Shown here: in pieces, positions 9,262-17,248 of the stretch
How the letters are laid out: each line of letters begins with the position of its first letter
How positions within the stretch are numbered: the stretch's first letter is position 1
NCBI GenBank assembly: GCA_947482555.1
Contig: CANKKB010000004.1
Coordinates: 1 to 34,908 of the forward strand
Direction of reading: 5' to 3'
From: Burkholderiaceae bacterium
Lineage (GTDB): Bacteria; Pseudomonadota; Gammaproteobacteria; Burkholderiales; Burkholderiaceae
Length of the DNA stretch: 34,908 bases
Translations under genes and position numbers: made by a program
Notes under the pieces: model-generated
The model's input: only the letters and a program-made list of their open reading frames with translations
Database searches by the model: none
What the model was told of the DNA's origin: nothing

Positions 9262-9735
9262 CTAATTTGCCCCTAATGAACATTTTTTATTCATTTGGGC
9301 ACAAATTTTTAGAATTGCATTTGCTGCAGTTGAGGTACTTGATGCATCTCCATCCGCAGGAGCACTCGCAGAAATCATGATTTCAGAAGATTGATCGCTT
9401 AATGGAACAACTTTTAAAGCAACATTTTTATTATTTTCTGATACTTTAAGTGTTAAATTTTTAGCATCTTGAGAGACTATAGTAATTGCTTGGTTTTGTT
9501 TAACAATATTAATTGCTGTTGCATAAACATTGCTTGCTGGGGCATTTAAAACAACCGTGGCCATTTGAGCTGTAGGTTTTCCATTTTGATCATCTTGAGT
9601 GAGCTGATTGATCCGACCTGCTATATGCTTAGCAGCAAAAACCCATTGGGCTGATACTGGTTCGCTAACTAAAAATAATGAGCCAAGCAATAGCCCCACT
9701 GTTGCAATTCGTAACCCTGAATCTTTGATAGCCAT
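9262..9735 (-). CDS. Secreted protein, DUF3568-like
   Basis: Signal peptide; APASNVYATAINIVKQNQAITIVSQDAKNLTLKV. Confidence 0.5.
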   Translation of the reverse strand: MAIKDSGLRIATVGLLLGSLFLVSEPVSAQWVFAAKHIAGRINQLTQDDQNGKPTAQMATVVLNAPASNVYATAINIVKQNQAITIVSQDAKNLTLKVSENNKNVALKVVPLSDQSSEIMISASAPADGDASSTSTAANAILKICAQMNKKCSLGAN

Positions 9736-9903
9736 AGTTCCCCCTAATTAGCGTTCTATTATGGCATCTACTTGATGACATTCTCAAGAATAAGCGTTAA
9801 ATATCAATCCCAATTTAGTTAATTTTCCATTAATGGCAAATATTTTTCTTGAGGCTCTGGTAGAATTTTCTAATTAACAAGAATTTTCTTCTATATACCT
9901 ACT

Positions 9904-10338
9904 ATGAATTCAATTACCCTAGAACTTGCTAACTTAATATCGGATAAAGCTTTAGAAAAAGCGCAGTCAATGGGTTTTCAGCCTCAAACTATAGCCATTC
10001 TCGATATTGGCGGACACATTAAAGTTATTAAACGCTCTGATGGCGCCAGCATATTGCGTCCTGAAATAGCTGTTGGCAAAGCCTGGGGAGTTTTAGGAAT
10101 GGGATTCGGTGGTCGTGACCTAGCTAGGCGTGCAGAAGCAGCTCCCGCTTTTTTTAATTCATTGATGGCAATGTCAAATGGTCGCATGGTGCCTGTAGCA
10201 GGTGGTGCATTAATCAGAAATTCCAATAAAGAAATTATTGGATCAATTGGAATTAGTGGAGATACCTCTGATAACGATGAAATCTGTGCCGTTGCCGGGG
10301 TAGAGGCGGCGGGATTAATTGCGGATACTGGCACGTAG
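9904..10338 (+). CDS. GlcG/HbpS-family heme-binding-like protein
   Basis: AIGKAWGVLGMGFGGRDLA...GRMVPVAGGALIRN...IGSIGISGDTSDNDE. Confidence 0.88.
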   Translation: MNSITLELANLISDKALEKAQSMGFQPQTIAILDIGGHIKVIKRSDGASILRPEIAVGKAWGVLGMGFGGRDLARRAEAAPAFFNSLMAMSNGRMVPVAGGALIRNSNKEIIGSIGISGDTSDNDEICAVAGVEAAGLIADTGT

Positions 10339-10393
10339 TATTAGTAGCCAGCTACTACTCAACTTATACCCAATACCAACCACAGAGTTAGTG

Positions 10394-10440
10394 TTTTACT
10401 TTCTAGTGATCCCAATCGGACATGAACCTTGAAACACAAA
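10394..10440 (-). repeat. tRNA-3'-derived repeat, copy G (degenerate)
   Basis: CTAGTGATCCCAATCGGACATGAACCT matches 21/27 of copy E, with similar TTTACTTT flank. Confidence 0.5.
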
Positions 10441-10459
10441 CTTTGCTATTAAAAAGTAA

Positions 10460-11188
10460 TTAATTTTTTTGCTGAAAAATTTTCTCAGTTATCTGCAAAT
10501 GGGTAACGATATAGCAAACATCGCTTTTGTATGCGAAAGCCAATATCTTAACTTCAAACCATCTTTTTTCTTCTTTGCTATGGCAGGGATATTTAATCTT
10601 AAAACTTTTGCTATTGTCATAAATAACATCGCGAATAGATTTTGCTACTTTATGCGCTTCTTCTGAATCTGGCCCTCTAGCCTTGTCACAAAGCTCAAGA
10701 TAATTAATTCCCTCGCACCCTAGATTTCCATCTTTTAATTTTGGATAAACCATTGCGGCTGCCCGCCAAGCATTATTCACGAGAATAATAAAACCCCCTT
10801 TATCTAAGATTGCAGTCAAAGGCGAAACAAAGTTAATTGCAGCTTGTCCTAAACCCTCTATTTTTCTCAGCCTATAGGCTTCTAATTTTTTTATATCATC
10901 CCTGCTCTCAACTTCATTCTGTGGGTGCTCGATTTCCATGACGCTAGTTGCGAAAATAAAAGATGCGTCTAAGTTGAGCCAGCTAATTAAAGTTTTAAGT
11001 CTTGATGATTCAGGTAATGATTGTCCATTAATCCACTTTCTTGCAGATTCACGAGAAATTGAGTTTGACTGACTATTGCGAAAATTAAATTCAATCGCAA
11101 GCTTATTAGCTGTCGGTATTTCACCAAACCGATTTATTAACCCCGCTCTGAAGGCTAAAAGAAAACGTTCAATTACGAGTTGGTTAAT
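10460..11188 (-). CDS. Putative HTH + PAS-domain regulator, extended beyond the track ORF (10460-10939); start codon uncertain
   Basis: Frame stays open upstream of the ATG at 10939: INQLVIERFLLAFRAGLINRFGEIPTANKLAIEFNFRNSQSNSISRESARKWINGQSLPESSRLKTLISWLNLDASFIFATSV-MEIEHPQ...; no ATG/GTG/TTG in the extension, in-frame TAG at 11201-11203. Confidence 0.6.
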   Translation of the reverse strand: MNQLVIERFLLAFRAGLINRFGEIPTANKLAIEFNFRNSQSNSISRESARKWINGQSLPESSRLKTLISWLNLDASFIFATSVMEIEHPQNEVESRDDIKKLEAYRLRKIEGLGQAAINFVSPLTAILDKGGFIILVNNAWRAAAMVYPKLKDGNLGCEGINYLELCDKARGPDSEEAHKVAKSIRDVIYDNSKSFKIKYPCHSKEEKRWFEVKILAFAYKSDVCYIVTHLQITEKIFQQKN

Positions 11189-11242
11189 TTTATTTTCTCC
11201 CTACATGAGGCTAATCATTTCCTCTCCTCTCATCATGTTCCT

Positions 11243-11274
11243 TTAATAGGACTAAATCAGGTTAATTAATAGGA
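11243..11274. promoter_or_regulatory. Direct repeat TTAATAGGA x2 upstream of the HTH-PAS ORF (possible operator)
   Basis: 11243-11251 and 11266-11274, 23 bp start to start. Confidence 0.3.
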
Positions 11275-11486
11275 TTGATCTAATTTTTCTGATTTGCCAA
11301 CTTGAAGGTGGTATTTAATGATTAATTAAGACTAATTTATTCAGATATGAAGTACTTCTACCAAACAAAGAGAAAGCTTGGGGTAGCTATCCCAATCACG
11401 CAAATAACATGGTAAAGGAATAAGATCACCACCATAAAAAACTGCCAGTGCAAGAATCTTGGGTTTGCTAACCCATATAAAGCTCA

Positions 11487-12095
11487 ATGAATACACTAGT
11501 TGATATTTTTACAACAGACTGCATTGCGCTTAATTGTCCAGCTAGAACTAGAGCCGAATCTTTTAGCATTGCTGGGGATCTTTTTGAGAAAAAATTAGGG
11601 ATACCATCAAGTTCCGTAGTCCATTTTTTAAATACCCGTGAAGATTTAAGTTCTACTGCCCTGGGTTTCGGAGTCGCCATTCCCCATGGGACTGTTTCTG
11701 GAATTGACATGCCTGTTGCATGTTTTATAAAGTTAGCTGAAGCGATAGACTTTTATGCCCCAGATGGGATTAAGATCTCCATCCTAATCTTTTTATTGTT
11801 ACCAGAGAAGGCTGTTCAAGGACATATTCAAATTCTTTCGTCACTTGCACAACTGCTACTAGATAATGATCAACGCCAAAATTTATTATCAATACATGAG
11901 CCTGAGAAAATTTGTCAGCTACTTAACCTGGTGATAGACTTTAGTGAGATTCTGCAAACTCAAGACTTACAGAATAACTTTAAGCAATCTATTAAATCAA
12001 GCAATCAATATATTCTGAGCTATTTAGCTGAATGGGCAATTCTCGAAGTATCAAGAAAAAAAGATGGGGAAATAGTATCTTCTAGTAAGCGTTAG
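11487..12095 (+). CDS. PTS IIA (PtsN/nitrogen-type EIIA) domain protein
   Basis: FLNTREDLSSTALGFGVAIPHGTVSGIDMPVACFIKL...phospho-His context IPHG; fructose/ntr EIIA pattern. Confidence 0.85.
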   Translation: MNTLVDIFTTDCIALNCPARTRAESFSIAGDLFEKKLGIPSSSVVHFLNTREDLSSTALGFGVAIPHGTVSGIDMPVACFIKLAEAIDFYAPDGIKISILIFLLLPEKAVQGHIQILSSLAQLLLDNDQRQNLLSIHEPEKICQLLNLVIDFSEILQTQDLQNNFKQSIKSSNQYILSYLAEWAILEVSRKKDGEIVSSSKR

Positions 12096-12118
12096 TTTGC
12101 CTAATTAAATAGAATACA

Positions 12119-12160
12119 AGCTCACTAGGACGCCATCCTGAGACCAAAAAATTCTAGTTG
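12119..12160 (-). repeat. tRNA-3'-derived repeat, copy F (degenerate)
   Basis: GCTCACTAGGACGCCATCCTGAGACCAAAAAATTCTAG compared with GCCCGCCAGGACTTGACTCTGGGACCAAAGGATTCTC (copy B). Confidence 0.5.
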
Positions 12161-12225
12161 TGTAGCAAGCAAGTATCTATATGCTCCCATGAGTACGCTT
12201 TATATATTTTCCTTAACACCACAAG

Positions 12226-12741
12226 CAGCTAGCTCCTTTTAACACTGCACAAGATGCAACACAAACATCGCTTGCGGAGGCAGGGGACTATTCTGCGCTC
12301 GTTGCAATGCATATAATGGCCAATGAAATCTTGTAATGGACTATGGAAATTTTTTATTGGCAACCTGGTCCCGATGCCCCTATGCAGTTTCCAGGCAGCA
12401 AAATGTAAATGACTGATAGTGTTACTGGCCCCTACCGTAATTTTGCAACCTGCCAAGCATGGTCCAATACGAATTTAACGCCCTGCTTTAGTCCTTACCT
12501 AGAAACTTGCCCTGGAATTCCAGCTGCTACGACCAGTAATTGCATGTCATGTCATAACCTCGCAAGAATAGGTGGGCCGCCACTTTCAGGAATACCTAAC
12601 GGTGGCTTAAACTATCCTCTAAATTATTTAACGCCGACAACAACTAGCAGCTCTCTTTGGAGCAACCCTATATACACAAAGTTAGACGGTATGTGGTCCA
12701 TCAACCAAAATGCATTGCCCCCGGTAACAGTGCAGCAGTAA
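12226..12741 (+). pseudogene. Heme-motif (CMSCH) secreted protein, C-terminal part, decayed
   Basis: One frame reads LAPFNTAQDATQTSLAEAGDYSALVAMHIMANEIL*WTMEIFYWQPGPDAPMQFPGSKM*MTDSVTGPYRNFATCQAW...SNCMSCHNLARIG with two in-frame stops. Confidence 0.7.
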
Positions 12742-12782
12742 GATTTTAGAAAAAATATCGGTCCTAGAGTTGATGCTATTCG

Positions 12783-13625
12783 TTATTTACCCATCACAAA
12801 AGTAATTTGGGTTCGTGCACCCCATCCTCGGGGAGTACCAGGATATTGCAGAGTTTCAGGGTAACTGCTTACGTTGTAACGCGCACCAATTGAAAATTCA
12901 AAAGGTGTCTCCCCAATACGAATTACTTTTCCCACTGTGGCATTAATTGGGTTGTAGGTTCTGCGAACATCATAGTTATAGCTTGATTCGGTGTCTAAGG
13001 AGAAAACCCAAGCTCTCGGTGTTACATAAGATATAAAAGGCCAAAAAGAGAAAGTATTAGTTGTGGCAGTTCCTAGACTACTATTTGTTCCAGAGCCTAC
13101 TGGCCCTCCTAGACTCCATGATTGGTAAGTAAATAGCCCAAAAGTCCAAGGTTTAGGCATTGTTACAAATACCGCTCGTAAGCCGCCGCCCCATTGGGCA
13201 CTTCCATAATATCCACTTTGCCCTCCAGGAACTTGCAGGTAGGGGCCAATACCAAAAATAGTCTCTAGATCTGCTTTGGGTGTAAAAATCGTCTCAAATT
13301 GGGTTGGGCCAAGACCATAACTATTATTGCCATTGATATTTTGAAGTTTTGCGGCATTGATATATACGCGGGTAAGGGTTTTCCAATTTTCAGAAACATC
13401 AATTTTAATTTTCGGAGCAATTTGTAGGGTTTGATCTTTACCAGCATTGTTTAAGCCTAACCCGTGACTATGATTCCATTGAATATCAATTAACTGTAAA
13501 TTTGATAGTGGATTAGTTAACTCATAAGCAATATTTACATCACTTTTAGCGCTATTTTCTGCCCGAGCATTTAGACTAGTTATAGCAATTATAAAAAATG
13601 AAATAAAGTAAGCGAGATAATACAA
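12783..13625 (-). CDS. Outer-membrane beta-barrel / transporter-like protein
   Basis: Signal peptide, alternating barrel-like pattern, GPYLQVPGGQSGYYGSAQWGGGLRAVF. Confidence 0.65.
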   Translation of the reverse strand: MYYLAYFISFFIIAITSLNARAENSAKSDVNIAYELTNPLSNLQLIDIQWNHSHGLGLNNAGKDQTLQIAPKIKIDVSENWKTLTRVYINAAKLQNINGNNSYGLGPTQFETIFTPKADLETIFGIGPYLQVPGGQSGYYGSAQWGGGLRAVFVTMPKPWTFGLFTYQSWSLGGPVGSGTNSSLGTATTNTFSFWPFISYVTPRAWVFSLDTESSYNYDVRRTYNPINATVGKVIRIGETPFEFSIGARYNVSSYPETLQYPGTPRGWGARTQITFVMGK

Positions 13626-13724
13626 AGTGCAGAGTTTATTTTACTGTGGCGGCAAAAATATGCAAAGCTGATAAGAGGCTCAAAAGAATCAAAAGATGAC
13701 TAGTAAAAATTGAATTTAGTGCGA

Positions 13725-13749
13725 TTAAAAAACCACTCCATAGAGTGGT
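13725..13749 (-). terminator. Rho-independent terminator
   Basis: Minus-strand ACCACTC TATG GAGTGGT followed by TTTTTT, just downstream of the 13781-14578 gene. Confidence 0.8.
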
Positions 13750-13780
13750 ATTACATGAATTAAATAACTTATCTTGTAAC

Positions 13781-14578
13781 TTAAAATACATAGCCAACAC
13801 CCGCTAAGAATTGATAGGTATTGAGACTACTAAAATTAGGAACTATGGTTTTACTACCAGTAGCGCCAACGGCACTAGTTTGAACATAACTAGGAGCGCT
13901 ATAGCCCATGTAGCTGCCTTCGGCAAATCCATATAAACCACTCATAATCATTTGTTTGTAGCCTAATCCAACCAGGTAACCGCCTTGATTGGAGGAAGGA
14001 TTCTCGCCTGGTTTAGCTGGGGATGTAGTAGATAGCCCATTTAGCGTGTTGGTGAAAGATGTTGAACGGTTATATTGTGCAGTGACTTGACTGTAGCCTG
14101 CTTTAAGATAAACCAATTTATCTTTATCAATTGCATATGCTGGAGTGAGAAAGAGATTAAAGCGATTGGAGAGCTGTACGGTTTCACCATTACCGATTCT
14201 CGTTTCGCCAGCAACAAGCGAAGTATTACCCATAGCATTAGAAACAGTTTGAGAGATGTTAGAACTGGTTTGTGTTATTGCTGAATAATCAGCGCCCACA
14301 CCGATCAACCATTTCTCACTAACTTGCCAGTAATAACCCGCTCCAAAGACTAAGGGAGCTCCACCAAAGTTTTGACTGGGGCCACTTCCTTTAGTGTCCG
14401 TGTTAAGGTTGGGTGTATCTATGCTAGCACCACTGAAAGTACCCAATTGATTGCCTTCATAGCCAGTAGAGACCTGTCCATAAAACCCAGCAAAGGCACT
14501 TTGAGCCTGAACATTTGAACTACTAAAGCCAATCATCAGCAAAGAAGTCAATAGACTAAGCGTGAATTTGCATTTCAT
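13781..14578 (-). CDS. Outer-membrane beta-barrel protein (opacity/OmpA-like barrel)
   Basis: Signal peptide, glycine/aromatic-rich barrel pattern, C-terminal YVF. Confidence 0.75.
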   Translation of the reverse strand: MKCKFTLSLLTSLLMIGFSSSNVQAQSAFAGFYGQVSTGYEGNQLGTFSGASIDTPNLNTDTKGSGPSQNFGGAPLVFGAGYYWQVSEKWLIGVGADYSAITQTSSNISQTVSNAMGNTSLVAGETRIGNGETVQLSNRFNLFLTPAYAIDKDKLVYLKAGYSQVTAQYNRSTSFTNTLNGLSTTSPAKPGENPSSNQGGYLVGLGYKQMIMSGLYGFAEGSYMGYSAPSYVQTSAVGATGSKTIVPNFSSLNTYQFLAGVGYVF

Positions 14579-14758
14579 AAGCCACCCCTGTTAGATTGAA
14601 AAATACTTCACTATGAGTATTTCCAATCTCAGGCGATGCACTAGATATATCTAGTCGAAGGAATAAACTGGTTATAGAAACTATATTCCTATATATGCGT
14701 GAAGGGCCTGCTGGTATACCCTTGGTTAAGCAATGAATCGAGTATCGTTTCTCCCACA

Positions 14759-14779
14759 AGCGTTACTTAAAGTAACGCT
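14759..14779. promoter_or_regulatory. Perfect palindrome AGCGTTACTT-A-AAGTAACGCT
   Basis: 10-bp perfect arms, 1-nt centre, no T-tract on either side. Confidence 0.5.
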
Positions 14780-14823
14780 CAAAAGACAAAACCCCCAATA
14801 TCGCTAGTAAGGGTTTATTTTAC

Positions 14824-14899
14824 TGGTGGGCCCACCAGGACTTGCGCCTCAAAATAAAGGATTCTGCGTTGTGTCAGCATCCTAATTCCTTGAGCTATG
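14824..14899 (-). pseudogene. Degenerate tRNA(CAU)-like relic, copy A (near full length)
   Basis: TGGTGGGCCCACCAGGACTTG (CCA end, acceptor, T-arm) ... AAAGGATT ... TGAGCTATG (D-arm/5' end) in correct register; anticodon region scrambled. Confidence 0.65.
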
Positions 14900-15070
14900 T
14901 ATCAATCTGGGATGGAAAGTAATCTGAAGATGAAGAGTAATACTTATCATGCCTGTTTTAAGAGCAAAAGAAATGAAAATAATCTACTAAGTTTCGCTTC
15001 AAGCAGATTTAGGATTTTTTTATTAAACTTGGTCTATTGTCCCTATCCGAAATCATGAACTAAGCCCCCT

Positions 15071-15442
15071 ATGCCTAAAGAAGTTAATCTCAATGTTTTG
15101 GGACAGCCTCTCGTCCCCTGTTCATTTGATCCTTTAACTGGATTCTATCGAGATGGTTGCTGTAAAACCGATGAAAATGATCATGGTAGACATCTTGTCT
15201 GCGCGATTGTTACAAAGGCATTTTTGCAATTTAGTTTAGAAAAGGGTAATGATTTAATCACTCCCAGGCCCGAGTTTCAATTTCCGGGTCTAGTACCGGG
15301 AGATCAATGGTGTCTTTGTATTAGTCGGTGGGCTGAGGCACATGAAGCTGATTGTGCGCCTCAAGTTAAGTTAGAGAGTACCCATATTAGCGCCCTCGAA
15401 ACTATCTCTCTTCAAACGCTAGAGCAATTTGCAGTTGCTTAG
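15071..15442 (+). CDS. DUF2237 family protein
   Basis: NVLGQPLVPCSFDPLTGFYRDGCCKTDENDHGRHLVCAIVT...PGLVPGDQWCLCISRW. Confidence 0.92.
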   Translation: MPKEVNLNVLGQPLVPCSFDPLTGFYRDGCCKTDENDHGRHLVCAIVTKAFLQFSLEKGNDLITPRPEFQFPGLVPGDQWCLCISRWAEAHEADCAPQVKLESTHISALETISLQTLEQFAVA

Positions 15443-16341
15443 TGAAGGCGTTTTATACAGATCACTTTGTCTTGCCTTTGCCCGCTGGGCATCGATTTCC
15501 CATGGAAAAATATTCTCGTTTACGTGATCTAGTCGCAGCACTTCCAGAGGTGAAACTCCTTGAGGCTCCAAGCGCAACGGATACACAAATTCTATATGCC
15601 CATGATCCAGCTTATTTAATTAAGGTTCTTAAGGGTAATTTAAGTCCCGGAGAACAAAGAGAAATAGGTTTTCCTTGGAGCGAAAAAATGGTTGAGCGTT
15701 CACGCAGATCTGCCGGTGCTAGTGTTGCTGCTGCCAAAATAGCCTTTAACGAGGGAATCGCAGCTAATCTTGCTGGCGGTACACACCATGCCTATCGAGA
15801 TCAAGGAAGTGGTTTCTGCGTATTTAATGATGCTGCAATTACGGCTAGAACGTTACAAAAAGAAATTAATCCTAAATTAAAAATTGCAGTGATTGACTTA
15901 GATGTACATCAAGGTAATGGCACAGCCTCTATTTTAAAAAATGATCCTTCGATTTTCACCTTATCTATTCATGGCAAAAATAACTTTCCCTTCACTAAGG
16001 AGCAAAGTGATCTAGATATTGATTTGCCTGACGGTTGCGATGACCAAAATTATCTGCATGCCCTTGAAGCCGCTCTTGAAGAGCTCAATACGCGCTTTTC
16101 AGTAGATTTCATTATTTATCTGGCTGGCGCAGATCCACACGAGCATGATCGACTAGGCAAATTAAAACTAAGTAAAAATGGAATGCAAAGAAGAGATGAA
16201 ATGGTCTTTCAATATGCAAAGGAAGGCCAAATACCTTTGGCCCTCTCAATGGCAGGAGGGTATGGTAAAAATATTGAGACTACAGTTGAAATTCATTTTC
16301 AAACAGTTCAATCTGCCTTAAAATTTCAGCAACAATACTAG
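15442..16341 (+). CDS. Histone deacetylase family protein
   Basis: GGTHHAYRDQGSGFCVFNDAAITAR...VIDLDVHQGNGTA...LAGADPHEHDRLG; GTG start. Confidence 0.93.
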   Translation: MKAFYTDHFVLPLPAGHRFPMEKYSRLRDLVAALPEVKLLEAPSATDTQILYAHDPAYLIKVLKGNLSPGEQREIGFPWSEKMVERSRRSAGASVAAAKIAFNEGIAANLAGGTHHAYRDQGSGFCVFNDAAITARTLQKEINPKLKIAVIDLDVHQGNGTASILKNDPSIFTLSIHGKNNFPFTKEQSDLDIDLPDGCDDQNYLHALEAALEELNTRFSVDFIIYLAGADPHEHDRLGKLKLSKNGMQRRDEMVFQYAKEGQIPLALSMAGGYGKNIETTVEIHFQTVQSALKFQQQY

Positions 16342-16376
16342 TTGATTTAGCGATCCTGTCTCAGGCTCATCTTCGG

Positions 16377-16573
16377 CTATTTGTCGTAATCATTAGCAAA
16401 GTGGTGGTTTTTGTCACGATGATGCGCTTCATCATTACGTACAGCAATTACAAAATCCCGTAGGGTTGCGCTGGACTTAAAAAGGTATCTGCAAAAAAAC
16501 GCATGCCTTTAGTGAAAGCTAGTGCAACTCGATCAGAAAATTGAAGGGGTTTGTAGTGGTCAATCTGTTTCAT
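16377..16573 (-). pseudogene. Alternative oxidase (AOX) remnant, internally deleted
   Basis: MKQIDHYKPLQFSDRVALAFTKGMRFFADTFL (AOX N-terminus) joined out of frame to SATLRDFVIAVRNDEAHHRDKNHHFANDYDK* (AOX C-terminal di-iron segment). Confidence 0.8.
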
Positions 16574-16702
16574 AGAAAATACTTTAATTGATTTTTAGAT
16601 TTTATGCCCCAATGATAATTGGCAGCCATCACCTGCATTTAAGCAAGGGGCTCAGTCCTACATGGAGTAAAGCAATTTCTATTATGTAACTTTCTAAATA
16701 CT

Positions 16703-16891
16703 CTAGCTTGACTTGGTGGGATCAGTAGCGCTTGCTACTAGCGTTTTTTCGTCTTTGGGCTGGACTGGCATTACTTCCAAGCTTGGGGGTGCCATTTTGC
16801 TTCCATTCCATACCTGTCCACACCAGCATTCTCCTGCATCATTAATGATGCAAACACCTGAACCACAACACCGCTCATCTGACTTACTCAT
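16703..16891 (-). CDS. Small Cys-rich protein (CCGSGVC...CWCGQ)
   Basis: 62 aa ORF with conserved-looking Cys motif. Confidence 0.6.
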   Translation of the reverse strand: MSKSDERCCGSGVCIINDAGECWCGQVWNGSKMAPPSLEVMPVQPKDEKTLVASATDPTKSS

Positions 16892-16953
16892 TTTTTACTC
16901 CCAATCATTCAATTACTTTTATTTAATATTTGCTATCTAATGGTTTTTTTTCA

Positions 16954-16980
16954 AATATAGGGCTCATTGCAGCCTATATT
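16954..16980. other. Hairpin AATATAGG...CCTATATT
   Basis: 8-bp perfect arms, extendable with one bulge. Confidence 0.4.
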
Positions 16981-17085
16981 AAGTCCTTTTGAAAAATTTT
17001 GCTTACTGGTTTACAGCAAAGAATTTAATACCCATACTAGTTAATATCGTCCGTGCCATCGTAGAAACTAAGCAAATAGATTGGG

Positions 17086-17241
17086 CTACTTCTTGGGTAC
17101 TTTTTTTCGACAAGCAGCGGAGCAATACTTAATTGACTCCCAATTCTTTTCCCAAGATTTTCTCCAGGTCATTTCTTTTTTACAGACTACGCAAAACTTG
17201 CTCGGTAGATAGCTCTTATTACCCTTAAAAGAAGTGTTCAT
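17086..17241 (-). CDS. DUF2256 zinc-ribbon-like protein, 51 aa
   Basis: MNTSFKGNKSYLPSKFCVVCKKEMTWRKSWEKNWESIKYCSAACRKKVPKK; below track cutoff; immediately downstream of the photolyase. Confidence 0.85.
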   Translation of the reverse strand: MNTSFKGNKSYLPSKFCVVCKKEMTWRKSWEKNWESIKYCSAACRKKVPKK

Positions 17242-17248
17242 TTAAGCT

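Noticed and set aside
9984-10334. 116-aa antisense ORF opposite the GlcG-like gene
   Set aside because: Shadow of a strong coding frame; no recognisable domain.
11468-11710. 80-aa antisense ORF opposite the PtsN-like gene
   Set aside because: Shadow ORF without family signal.
16612-16665. GCCCC...GGGGCTCAG as a possible forward-strand tRNA relic
   Set aside because: No T-arm or anticodon arm follows; similarity too short.
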